From contig CCNC01000197.1 in the NCBI GenBank assembly GCA_000824845.1, positions 26,162 through 90,161 on the forward strand: a stretch of 64,000 bases of DNA. Reading direction: 5' to 3'. The translations under genes and the position numbers were made by a program. Numbering within the stretch: the first letter of the stretch is position 1; each line of letters starts with the position of its first letter. This document shows positions 53,247-60,749 of this stretch, in pieces. The notes below the pieces were generated by a model, which saw only the letters and a program-made list of their open reading frames with translations, had not been told where the DNA came from and ran no database searches. This stretch comes from Mesorhizobium sp. ORS 3359 (GTDB taxonomy: Bacteria > Pseudomonadota > Alphaproteobacteria > Rhizobiales > Rhizobiaceae).

Positions 53247-53450
53247 TCAGCCCCCTGGCCGGTTGGCGGCCGGGTCCGACCCGATACCAACCGCGGGATC
53301 GGGCGCAACCGGACCGCGCTCGGCCTCCGAACCTTCCGACTCGATCTCCTGGACGGCTTGATCCCAGTGTTCCTGCTGGCGTCCCTCGGGTCTGCCTTCG
53401 CGTTCCCATATCTCGTGGGCGCGCTGCCTGATCCGTTCTTCCCTGTCCAT
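53247..53450 (-). CDS. DUF2934 family small protein
   Basis: The 67-residue soluble protein has the DUF2934 core RIRQRAHEIWEREGRPEGRQQEHWDQA, followed by an acidic, Pro-rich tail. DUF2934 proteins are common in rhizobial stress regulons and have no known activity. ATG 53450 follows GGAGCC. The upstream GGAAC promoter is one base off consensus (53491). Confidence 0.82.
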   Translation of the reverse strand: MDREERIRQRAHEIWEREGRPEGRQQEHWDQAVQEIESEGSEAERGPVAPDPAVGIGSDPAANRPGG

Positions 53451-53490
53451 GCCCGGCTCCTCTCGCGGCTGAACTCCACCGCCCGCGCCT

Positions 53491-53515
53491 AATCGGGAGG
53501 GGGGAGGTTTGTTCC
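53491..53515 (-). promoter_or_regulatory. Imperfect EcfG-type promoter of the DUF2934 gene
   Basis: GGAAC, 16-nt spacer, then GATT instead of NGTT. Confidence 0.4.
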
Positions 53516-53548
53516 ACCGAGGACTTTGTTTCGGCTGACCGGGAGTTG

Positions 53549-53573
53549 GGAACTCCGTCCTCGCGCCGGTGTT
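53549..53573 (+). promoter_or_regulatory. EcfG-type promoter of the gene at 53599
   Basis: GGAAC-N16-TGTT, -10 end 25 nt from the ATG. Confidence 0.8.
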
Positions 53574-53598
53574 TTCTTCCATCAACCGGAGATCAGTC

Positions 53599-53913
53599 AT
53601 GAACAACATCCAGAACCGTCGTGAAACGGGCGCCAGGAAATATCCGGCGAATACCGATCCGGATCCGAGCGACGAATTTTCCCAGGACGCCGCCGGCAAC
53701 GAAAGACCTCACGTCGATCCAGGCCTTAGCCGCAAACAGGGCGAGGTCGAGGACAAGACCCACCAATCGGAAGGCCGCAATCCGCCGCGGCAACCGACGC
53801 CGAGCCCGGCGACCGAAAAGAGTTCAGGCGCCGGCCCGGCAGTCGCGGAGCATTCCAAAGACGCCAAGGCGCCCCGCAGCGGCCGTCAGCCCGGCGCCTA
53901 TGTGAAGGAATGA
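53599..53913 (+). CDS. Hydrophilic, probably disordered stress protein
   Basis: The 104-residue protein is rich in D, E, K, P, R and S with almost no hydrophobic core (start MNNIQNRRETGARKYPANTD, end SGRQPGAYVKE). This is a hydrophilin-like composition. ATG 53599 follows GGAGATC. No domain is recognised. Confidence 0.75.
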   Translation: MNNIQNRRETGARKYPANTDPDPSDEFSQDAAGNERPHVDPGLSRKQGEVEDKTHQSEGRNPPRQPTPSPATEKSSGAGPAVAEHSKDAKAPRSGRQPGAYVKE

Positions 53914-53932
53914 ACGGCGCCGCAGACGCGAT

Positions 53933-53957
53933 GGAACATAGCTATGACTTCTAAGTT
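53933..53957 (+). promoter_or_regulatory. EcfG-type promoter upstream of the gene at 54043
   Basis: GGAAC-N16-AGTT, -10 end 85 nt from the ATG. Confidence 0.7.
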
Positions 53958-54042
53958 CGGGGATAGCCGCCGCCGACGATCCGGCGGCGGATCGTGAGGC
54001 TCTGGACTCGTCCGGAGCTGCCGCAACCACGGCGGATCGGCT

Positions 54043-54423
54043 ATGAACACAACAGCGTCAAGCGAACATCTGCAGGCACGGGCAGCGGCGGTTGGGCTAC
54101 GTCCACTCCGTCGGCGGGCATGGCTTCCTCTGACGGCAAGCGTCCTGGCGAGCCTCCTTTGCGTCCCGGCATCGGCGCATCAGGCGCCGGCGGGCTGGCA
54201 GTATGACCCTTCCTGTTGCTCTGGGGTGGATTGCTACCAGGCGCCGCCTTCGGACGTGAAGGAAACGAAGTATGGCTACCAGCTTTCGACCGGCGAGCTG
54301 ATCCCCTACAGCGACCACCGCATAAAGCGATCACGCGACGAAAACTTCCACGAATGCAAGCCAGGCGGCGATATCAAGTCGCAGCACTCCTTCTGCCTCT
54401 ACGTCCCCGACCGCGGCATGTAG
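54043..54423 (+). CDS. Secreted cysteine-containing hypothetical protein
   Basis: The 126-residue precursor has an N-terminal basic stretch and a signal-like helix (LTASVLASLLCVPASAHQ, about residues 30-47). The mature part has WQYDPSCCSGVDCYQAPPSDV, a C in HECKPGGD and a C in HSFCLYVPD. Five cysteines suggest disulfides in the periplasm. The start is uncertain because the signal is preceded by about 28 residues. Function unknown. Confidence 0.7.
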   Translation: MNTTASSEHLQARAAAVGLRPLRRRAWLPLTASVLASLLCVPASAHQAPAGWQYDPSCCSGVDCYQAPPSDVKETKYGYQLSTGELIPYSDHRIKRSRDENFHECKPGGDIKSQHSFCLYVPDRGM

Positions 54424-54460
54424 CGGGAACGCTCCAGCCACGCGATCGCCCAAGAAAGAT

Positions 54461-54487
54461 GGGCCCGCTTCTGAGAAAGGCGGGCCC
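54461..54487. terminator. GC-rich hairpin between convergent genes
   Basis: GGGCCCGC (54461-54468) pairs with GCGGGCCC (54480-54487) across an 11-nt loop. It sits between the converging genes at 54043 and 54511 and likely ends both transcripts. Confidence 0.7.
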
Positions 54488-54510
54488 TTCGGCGTGAACG
54501 GGCCCCAGGC

Positions 54511-54825
54511 TTACTTGTTGCAGTTCTGGATATTGGATGTGGTGTTGCCGGTGGCGGTATTGTTGTCCGTGTCGTTGCCGGCCGCGTCCTTGCAGCGGTC
54601 GTTTGCGCCGTTGGACTTGGTGCTGTTCGTGCTGTTGGTGGCGTTTGGATCTATCGTGCCGTTGCCGTTGTTGCTGCCGGTACCGGTTGCGGCCCCGGTG
54701 CCAGTGGTGCCTGTGGTACCGCCGGTGCCGTTGGTGCCGTCCCCGGTGCCCGAGCCGCTCGTTTGTGCCATCGCGGAAGTCGTCAGGACAATTGCAAGAA
54801 CCGATGCGGAAAGAAGTTTGATCAT
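54511..54825 (-). CDS. Secreted Gly/Thr/Asn-rich low-complexity protein
   Basis: The 104-residue precursor has a signal peptide (MIKLLSASVLAIVLTTSAMAQ). The mature region is dominated by G, T, N and S repeats such as TGGTTGTTGTGAATGTG, with two cysteines (RCKDAAGND, QNCNK end) that could pair. ATG 54825 follows AGGAGATCC. Composition suggests a flexible periplasmic or surface protein. Confidence 0.75.
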   Translation of the reverse strand: MIKLLSASVLAIVLTTSAMAQTSGSGTGDGTNGTGGTTGTTGTGAATGTGSNNGNGTIDPNATNSTNSTKSNGANDRCKDAAGNDTDNNTATGNTTSNIQNCNK

Positions 54826-54865
54826 GGAAGGATCTCCTGTTGATCGCCTGATTGCGATATGAATC

Positions 54866-54890
54866 AACAACAAATTCTTCCAGTTGTTCC
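54866..54890 (-). promoter_or_regulatory. EcfG-type promoter of the Gly/Thr/Asn-rich protein gene
   Basis: GGAAC-N16-TGTT, -10 end 40 nt from the ATG. Confidence 0.8.
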
Positions 54891-54989
54891 AAAGATCGCT
54901 GTTCGGGTGGTGGAAATTTTGTTCATCAATATTGATGTATGCTGACAGAATTAAGAATCATGCTATACGGATCGTTGTTATTTCCGGAT

Positions 54990-55193
54990 TTACTTGTTCG
55001 TGCGAACCTTCTGGCGCGGGTTGATGCCACCCGAGTCGGTGGTGTCGTTCTCGACATCACCTTCGACTGTGTTCTCGCCGTGCTCCAGCTCGTCGCCTTC
55101 CTTGATGGTGCCCTTGGAAGTTCCAATGCCGGGATCATTGCCCAGATCGGCATCGCTCGGTTTTTTCGATTTCGGGTGCTGGTTTCCGCTCAT
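54990..55193 (-). CDS. Small acidic hydrophilic stress protein
   Basis: The 67-residue protein (start MSGNQHPKSKKPSDADLGND, end NPRQKVRTNK) is strongly charged and likely disordered. ATG 55193 follows GAGGAACGACT. An EcfG-type promoter ends 24 nt upstream. Function unknown. Confidence 0.75.
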   Translation of the reverse strand: MSGNQHPKSKKPSDADLGNDPGIGTSKGTIKEGDELEHGENTVEGDVENDTTDSGGINPRQKVRTNK

Positions 55194-55217
55194 AGTCGTT
55201 CCTCGTTATGTCTTTCG

Positions 55218-55242
55218 AACCGGAAGCGGCGCAGAATGTTCC
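55218..55242 (-). promoter_or_regulatory. EcfG-type promoter of the gene at 55193
   Basis: GGAAC-N16-GGTT. Confidence 0.8.
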
Positions 55243-55246
55243 GGCG

Positions 55247-57238
55247 TCAGACGCCGAACGGATAGGTTTCCGGCATGCCTTCAGCGGCGTGTTCGGGTCC
55301 GAGCGGCGTGACCGCGCTGGTTTCGTCGAACCAGACGAAGGCATCGAATTGCCGCGCCAGAGAAGCGTCGGCATAGTGGCTGTGCAGTTCGGTTTCCGGC
55401 CGATAGATCACGCCGATAAACCGTTCCAGGCGGCGCTCGGTCAGCCGGTCGCGCAGCTTCGGGTCGCGTCCCAGGTCGAGGAGGAACCGCTCGATGCCGG
55501 CGTCGTGGCAGAGCCGCTCGTAGCTGTCCTCGCGCGATGGGCTCACCGACTTGATTTCCATCTCGCCGTCCCAGTCGGTCGCCGCGGCGACCGTGCCCGT
55601 ATGCGTGCCGAAACCGATGAGAGCTGCGGCATCGCCGAAGCGCTGCCGGCAGAGCTGGCCGATATTCACCTCCTCGCGCGAGATTCCCATTTCGGTGTAG
55701 CGGGCATCGCCTATGTGGGAATTGTGCGCCCACACGACGGCCCTCGCGTTGGGACCCCGTGCATCAAGCACATGACCCAGCGTTTCGAACATATGCGTGT
55801 CGCGCAGATTCCAGGATTGCGGTCCGCCGTAATACATGATGCGGTAATACTGCTCGGCGGACGCGACGAGCCGGGCATTCTGCGCGGCGTCGAACAGTTC
55901 CTCGCCGTCCCGGCCGGCATGATCGAGTTGTCTCGCCAGCATGTCGCGGCACTGCTCGAGGACCGCTTCCTCGCATTCGCGGTAGCCCTTGGTCAGCGCT
56001 GCGCGGCCGTAGGTCGACGGCTCGGTCTGCCATGGCGTCAGGCAGCCATAGCGTTCCCGCGCAACTCTTGCCGCTTCCGGGTCGACGCGGTCGAGATACT
56101 CCAGGACGGCGGCGATCGAACCGCGCATGTTGTAGATGTCGAGGCCGTAGAAACCTGCTTGCGGCTGCAGCCCCTTGACCTTGTCATTGTGCTTGCGCAG
56201 CCATTCCACGAATGCCGCGACATCGGTGTTGCGCCACATCCAGCTTGGAAAGCGCTGGAACGGCTGATCGGCGCCGGGCGAGGTGCCTCGACCGCGGACA
56301 TAGCGGTCGATGGCCGCTGCATCGGGCCAGTCGGCCTCGACCGCGACGATGGTGAAGCCGTGCCTCTCGATCAGCCTTTTGGTGATCGCCGCGCGCGCCC
56401 GGTAGAATTCAGAGGTGCCGTGGCTGGATTCGCCGAGCAGGACGATCCGCCGGTCCGCGAAACGGTCGAATGGTTCGGCAAACGCAGGGTCGTCGAAGTC
56501 GGAAAGCGGCTCGGCGACCGCGGCGATCATCTCCGGCAGGCTGCGTTTGCGCGCCAGTGGCGTCGTGGGGACAGTCGCCGGGCGGCTTTCCTTCCGCCAG
56601 CCTTGTTCGCCGATCAACGGGACGAAGCGCACGCCGCCCAAATCTTCCTCGCTGTAGGTCGATGCGCCGGTGCGTGTCACCTTGAGCAGGCGCTGTTCGT
56701 CGGGATCGTCGCCCACCGGAATGACCAGCCTGCCGCCGACGTCGAGCTGCTGCTGCAAGGCCAGCGGTGCGCCCGGTCCGCTCGCCGCCACCACGATGGC
56801 GTCGAAGGGTGCTGCTTCGGGCCAGCCTCTGGTGCCGTCGCCGATTCGCACTTCGATGTTGCCGTAGCCTAGTCTTTGAAAGCGTCGCCGTGCGTCCTCG
56901 GCCAGTGGCGCGTGGCGTTCGATCGTATAGACATGGTCGACGACGCGGCTCATGACGGCGGCGGCGTAGCCTGATCCCGTGCCGACCTCGAGCACCTGGT
57001 CGCCTGGGCCGATTTCCGCCATCTCCAGCATGAAGGCGACGATGTAAGGCTGCGATATCGTCTGTCCTTGCGCGATCGGCAGCGGTCCGTCCTCATAGGC
57101 GAATTCCTCGTAGCCCGGGTCCACGAAGACTTCGCGTGGAACCTCCCGCATCGCCGCCAGGATTTCCCGATCATGGATGCCGCGCCGGCCGAGATGAACA
57201 TCGACCATCCGTCGACGCTCACGAGAAAGATCAAGCAT
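55247..57238 (-). CDS. Protein-L-isoaspartate methyltransferase fused to erythromycin-esterase-like domain
   Basis: The 663-residue cytoplasmic protein has a PCMT domain (about 1-215) with DGPLPIAQGQTISQPYIVA and motif I VLEVGTGSGYAAAV. An EreA/DUF-type esterase domain (about 245-655) has RIVLLGESSHGTSEFYRARA, VAVEADWPDA, WAHNSHIGDAR and IGFGTHTGTVA, which hold the conserved E and H residues. PCMT repairs damaged Asp/Asn in proteins; the second domain's natural substrate is unknown and need not be a macrolide. It starts 25 nt after the oxidase-like gene and probably shares its EcfG-type promoter. Confidence 0.9.
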   Translation of the reverse strand: MLDLSRERRRMVDVHLGRRGIHDREILAAMREVPREVFVDPGYEEFAYEDGPLPIAQGQTISQPYIVAFMLEMAEIGPGDQVLEVGTGSGYAAAVMSRVVDHVYTIERHAPLAEDARRRFQRLGYGNIEVRIGDGTRGWPEAAPFDAIVVAASGPGAPLALQQQLDVGGRLVIPVGDDPDEQRLLKVTRTGASTYSEEDLGGVRFVPLIGEQGWRKESRPATVPTTPLARKRSLPEMIAAVAEPLSDFDDPAFAEPFDRFADRRIVLLGESSHGTSEFYRARAAITKRLIERHGFTIVAVEADWPDAAAIDRYVRGRGTSPGADQPFQRFPSWMWRNTDVAAFVEWLRKHNDKVKGLQPQAGFYGLDIYNMRGSIAAVLEYLDRVDPEAARVARERYGCLTPWQTEPSTYGRAALTKGYRECEEAVLEQCRDMLARQLDHAGRDGEELFDAAQNARLVASAEQYYRIMYYGGPQSWNLRDTHMFETLGHVLDARGPNARAVVWAHNSHIGDARYTEMGISREEVNIGQLCRQRFGDAAALIGFGTHTGTVAAATDWDGEMEIKSVSPSREDSYERLCHDAGIERFLLDLGRDPKLRDRLTERRLERFIGVIYRPETELHSHYADASLARQFDAFVWFDETSAVTPLGPEHAAEGMPETYPFGV

Positions 57239-57263
57239 CGCAATCCCCTTCTATTCGCCCCTT

Positions 57264-59024
57264 CTATTCACCCGCCTCCATCATCGTCCTGGCAGGCTCT
57301 CGGGAGACGTTTTCCTCGATCTCGTCGTGGCCCGGAGTCTGCGGCAGCGCCTTGCGGAAGTTCTTGGCGTAATCGGGTGGCATTTTCGGCGGCATCATCG
57401 GCTCGTAGGCGTCGACCAGCGCCTCTATGATCACCGGCCCGCTGGTGGCGAAAGCCTGGTCGAGCACGCGCTCGACCTCCTCCGCCCGCTCGATGCTGAA
57501 GCCTTTTCCGCCCATCGCTTCGGCGGCCTTGGCGAAATCGATCGGCTGCAATTCGCAGCCGAATTGCGGGTTGCCGAGGAACATCATCTGCTCCCAGGCG
57601 ATCTGGTTCAGCATGTTGTTCTTGATGACCAGGACTTTCAGCGGAATGCCGTAGCGCACCGCCGTGGAAAACTCGCCGAGCTGCATGGCGAGACCGCCAT
57701 CGCCGACGATCGCCGCGACCGGCCGGCCCGGAAAGGCAATGCCGGCCGCGATCGCATAGCTCAAACCGCAGGACATGGAGGCGAGCGCGCCCGAAACGCC
57801 GAAAGCCTGTCCAGCGCGGAGATCGACATGGCGCGCGGCAAGTTCCGTGTTCTGGCCGGAATCGGTCGCCAGCACCGTATTCTCGGCAAGGCGCTCGCCG
57901 AAGGCGCGCGCGACGCGTTGCGGCTTGAGCGGATGGGCCAAGCCGTCTTCGGACTGGCGCATCATCTCGCGCCATTTCTGCATCGAGCTCTGCGCGGCCG
58001 CCAGGAATGCGCCGTCGCCCTTCTGCGTCAGCCGCTTGTTGAGGGCGCGCAAGGTCTCCGCCGCATCGCCGACCAGACCGGCCTCGACCGGGAAGCGCAG
58101 GCCGATGCGCTGCGCGTCGCAATCGATCTGGACGCCACGCGCTTTGCCAGGCTGCGGATAGTACTCGATATAGGGGAAGGTCGAGCCGACGATGAGGACG
58201 GCGTCGCACGTCTCCATCGCCTCCTGCGACGGCAAGGTGCCCAGAATGCCGATGCCGCCCGTGGTGTAGGGATGGTCGTCCGGCAGCACCGCCTTGCCAA
58301 GCAAGGCCTTGACGATCGGCGCCTGCAACAGCCGCGCCGTTTCCTCGAGCTCGGCCGCCGCGCCGATCGCTCCGCGCCCCGCAAGGATCGCCACGCGCCG
58401 CGCGTCGTTGAGGATTGCTGCCGCTTTGTCCAGCTCCGCATCCTGGGCTAGGCAGTGGGGGGCGAACATGTCCTGCGGCGTGTGCGCCGGGCGGTTGCGC
58501 TTGGATCGCTTGGCCGCGTCGGCGGGCTGTTCCTGGATATCGCTGGCGATCGAAAGATGCGCGACGCCCTTGCGGGCGAGCGCCGTGCGGCAGGCGAGGC
58601 TTGCCACGTTTTCCATATGCGCCGCGTCCGAGACCTGGACATTGTAGACGCTGACGTCGTTGAAGACCCGGGTAAGATCGACATCCTGCTGCGTGAACGT
58701 CTCGATCAGGTCATGAAACTGCATGCCGGTGATTGCCAGCACCGGCGCCTGGTCGAGCTTGGCATCGTAGAGGCCGGTGAGAAGATGCGTGCCGCCGGGT
58801 CCGGATGTTGCGAGGCACACCCCGAGCCTGCCTGTCCATTTGGCGTAGGCGCAAGCCATGAACGCGGCCGATTCCTCGTGCCGCACCTGGACGAAGGATA
58901 TCCTGTCCTGATTCTTGCGCAGCGCTTCCATGACGCCGTTTATGCCGTCGCCAGGCAACCCGAACACGACTTCAACGTTCCAGGCAATCAACGTGTCGAC
59001 GAGAATTTCGGCTGCATTGGGCAT
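57264..59024 (-). CDS. Thiamine-diphosphate enzyme, pyruvate oxidase/dehydrogenase (quinone)-like
   Basis: The 586-residue protein has the three ThDP domains. The N-terminal PYR domain includes GLPGDGINGVMEAL and the catalytic E in RHEESAAFMA. The central domain includes IVGSTFPYIEYYP. The C-terminal PP domain includes AIVGDGGLAMQLGE-N23-VIKNN for Mg and cofactor binding. It is closest to pyruvate oxidase/PoxB-type enzymes rather than acetolactate synthase, as no small subunit is nearby; an acetate-producing role is likely. The start at 59024 is chosen for the family N terminus MPNAAEILVDTLIAW. Confidence 0.87.
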   Translation of the reverse strand: MPNAAEILVDTLIAWNVEVVFGLPGDGINGVMEALRKNQDRISFVQVRHEESAAFMACAYAKWTGRLGVCLATSGPGGTHLLTGLYDAKLDQAPVLAITGMQFHDLIETFTQQDVDLTRVFNDVSVYNVQVSDAAHMENVASLACRTALARKGVAHLSIASDIQEQPADAAKRSKRNRPAHTPQDMFAPHCLAQDAELDKAAAILNDARRVAILAGRGAIGAAAELEETARLLQAPIVKALLGKAVLPDDHPYTTGGIGILGTLPSQEAMETCDAVLIVGSTFPYIEYYPQPGKARGVQIDCDAQRIGLRFPVEAGLVGDAAETLRALNKRLTQKGDGAFLAAAQSSMQKWREMMRQSEDGLAHPLKPQRVARAFGERLAENTVLATDSGQNTELAARHVDLRAGQAFGVSGALASMSCGLSYAIAAGIAFPGRPVAAIVGDGGLAMQLGEFSTAVRYGIPLKVLVIKNNMLNQIAWEQMMFLGNPQFGCELQPIDFAKAAEAMGGKGFSIERAEEVERVLDQAFATSGPVIIEALVDAYEPMMPPKMPPDYAKNFRKALPQTPGHDEIEENVSREPARTMMEAGE

Positions 59025-59050
59025 GGCGAGGCTCCGCTGTTGGCTTTCCG

Positions 59051-59075
59051 AACCAGCGAGGCTGCGGTTGGTTCC
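59051..59075 (-). promoter_or_regulatory. EcfG-type promoter of the pyruvate-oxidase-like/PCMT operon
   Basis: GGAAC-N16-GGTT, -10 end 26 nt from ATG 59024. Confidence 0.8.
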
Positions 59076-59105
59076 CTCGCCGGATCGAGGCGGCTCTGGC
59101 CAAAA

Positions 59106-59130
59106 GGAACGAACCCCATTGCGCAGGGTT
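59106..59130 (+). promoter_or_regulatory. EcfG-type promoter of the alpha/beta hydrolase gene
   Basis: GGAAC-N16-GGTT, -10 end 39 nt from ATG 59170; divergent from the promoter at 59051. Confidence 0.8.
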
Positions 59131-59169
59131 GGGCCGCCACTGCAGTGTGACGGCCCTGAGGAGGCGTCC

Positions 59170-60063
59170 ATGGAATCTGTTTTGTGCGACACTCCGCTTT
59201 TGCGGGTCGCCTATCTGAGCGGTGGATCCGAGGATGGACCGCCTGTGCTGCTCCTCCATGGCTGGCCGGATGATGCGACGACCTTTGCGGATGTGGCGCC
59301 ATCGCTTCAGGCCGCGGGCTTCCGAACCTTCGCGCCATGGCTGCGCGGATTTGGGAAGACCTCGTTCCACTCCGATCAAACGATGCGCTCAGGGGAGATC
59401 GCCGCCATGGCGCAGGACGCGCTCGACTTTGCCGACGCCATCGGCCTCGAACGGTTCGCGGTTGTCGGCCATGACTGGGGCGCGCGTATCGCCTATCTGC
59501 TCGCCTCCGTCTTTCCGCAGCGCATAACATGCTGCGCGGCGCTTTCGCTGGGGTGGCTGCCCGGGCCGCCTCCGACGCCGCCCTTGGAGCAGACGAAAGC
59601 CTTCTGGTATCAGTGGTTCATGGCGACCGGGCGCGGCGAAGAGTTCGTGCGGCAGCACGGTCGCTCCTTCGCGCGTTTCCAGTGGGACAGTTGGAGCCCC
59701 CCAGGCTGGTTCGACGACGCGCTGTTCGAACGGGTGGCGACGTCCTTCGAAAATCCCGACTGGGCGGATGTCACGCTGCATTCCTATCGCGTGCGCTGGG
59801 GCGAGGCGGATCCCGACCCGCGCTATGCTGAACTTGCGCGCAAGCAAATTGAGGCGGAGGTCATCTCGGTACCGACATTGGTCCTTCATGGCGACGACGA
59901 TCGCGTCGTTCTGCCGGATTCCTCCGAAGGCAAGGAACCGTATTTTACCGCTGGTTATGAGCGTGCGCTCCTGCCGGGCGCTGGTCATTTCCCAACTCGG
60001 GAAGCTCCTGCTCAGGTCCGGGAGAGGCTGGAGAGATTCCTGGTCGGCTTCGGCAGGCAATAG
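59170..60063 (+). CDS. Alpha/beta hydrolase (epoxide hydrolase/haloalkane dehalogenase-like)
   Basis: The 297-residue protein has the oxyanion motif LLLHGWPDDATTF, a nucleophile elbow VVGHDWGAR with D as nucleophile (as in epoxide hydrolases and dehalogenases), and the catalytic H in GAGHFPTREAP near the C terminus. A cap domain lies between. ATG 59170 follows GAGGAGGCGTCC. The substrate is unknown; stress-made epoxides or esters are possible. Confidence 0.87.
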   Translation: MESVLCDTPLLRVAYLSGGSEDGPPVLLLHGWPDDATTFADVAPSLQAAGFRTFAPWLRGFGKTSFHSDQTMRSGEIAAMAQDALDFADAIGLERFAVVGHDWGARIAYLLASVFPQRITCCAALSLGWLPGPPPTPPLEQTKAFWYQWFMATGRGEEFVRQHGRSFARFQWDSWSPPGWFDDALFERVATSFENPDWADVTLHSYRVRWGEADPDPRYAELARKQIEAEVISVPTLVLHGDDDRVVLPDSSEGKEPYFTAGYERALLPGAGHFPTREAPAQVRERLERFLVGFGRQ

Positions 60064-60195
60064 GCGACGTCGACTTCCGCGTTCGGGAGAGCTGCATTGA
60101 AAGGACGTTCGTCGGTCCAGCGGAGGAGCGAAGCAGGAACCTTTTTTCGGCCAGTGGATTAGTGGGCAGGCATTAACCCATGTTAGGGCGCGGCC

Positions 60196-60384
60196 GTGGC
60201 ACGGAAGGTTCGTGAAGCACTGAGACCGGAACAGGAGCTGTCCGAGACGACAACGCCGGAACGCGAGACGACCGTCGCGTTGGAGGCGCTGGGATCCAAG
60301 GAAGCGCCTTCCCGGATGCTGGAATTGGCGCGAAAGCTGGACGCCGCGATCGCGCTGCGTGCGCGCAAGGCCCGTCCCAATTGA
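60196..60384 (+). CDS. Small charged helical protein (62 residues), GTG start
   Basis: The product (start MARKVREALRPEQELSE, end AIALRARKARPN) is a charged helix-rich sequence of unknown function. The start is GTG 60196 with a weak ribosome site. An imperfect GGAAC-N16-GATT sequence lies upstream (60136-60160). The gene call is moderate because no homologue is recognised. Confidence 0.45.
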   Translation: MARKVREALRPEQELSETTTPERETTVALEALGSKEAPSRMLELARKLDAAIALRARKARPN

Positions 60385-60418
60385 TTTTCAACTGACGGCG
60401 CTCTGATCGCGCCGACCC

Positions 60419-60443
60419 GGAACAATCAGGGCCGGCATCTGTT
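60419..60443 (+). promoter_or_regulatory. EcfG-type promoter upstream of a short ORF
   Basis: GGAAC-N16-TGTT. It is 29 nt before ATG 60473 and 306 nt before katE. Confidence 0.7.
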
Positions 60444-60472
60444 CGCCTGTGAAACCCTCGATGGGCAGTCCG

Positions 60473-60643
60473 ATGAAGAGCCTGATTCAAAGCCTCATGG
60501 CCGAGTTCCTGCCGCGCTGGTGGCGCCGAAAATCTCGCTTCCCTGCGCCGCGAGAGATGCCCGCGTGTGCATCCTCACGGGTAACGCCGGACCGTTCCCA
60601 GGCAAGCCGGGCAGGGGAGGGATCGGACGACGTTCAACGATAG
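60473..60643 (+). CDS. Possible short protein behind an EcfG-type promoter
   Basis: The 56-residue frame starts MKSLIQSLMAEFLPRWWRRK, an amphipathic basic helix, and then becomes polar and poorly conserved-looking. ATGs at 60461 and 60473 are both possible. The well-placed promoter is the main support. It could instead be an untranslated leader or a small RNA upstream of katE. Confidence 0.35.
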   Translation: MKSLIQSLMAEFLPRWWRRKSRFPAPREMPACASSRVTPDRSQASRAGEGSDDVQR

Positions 60644-60673
60644 TTCGAGCTGGGCATGCCCGCTCCAGCGGCT

Positions 60674-60698
60674 GGAACATTCGTCCTGATTGCTCGTT
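60674..60698 (+). promoter_or_regulatory. EcfG-type promoter of katE
   Basis: GGAAC-N16-CGTT, best-form match; -10 end 51 nt from ATG 60750. Confidence 0.85.
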
Positions 60699-60749
60699 CG
60701 GCAACATCATTCAGCGAGCATATTCCACCGAGCAAAAGGGACACCGACA

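Noticed and set aside
57241..57272. Short direct repeat CCCCTTCTATTC upstream of the PCMT fusion gene
   Set aside because: Two copies only, about 13 nt each; likely contributes the ribosome site and is not a meaningful repeat array.
60136..60160. GGAAC-N16-GATT before the small gene at 60196 as an EcfG promoter
   Set aside because: The -10 element is off consensus and the gene itself is uncertain; not counted among the 24 sites.
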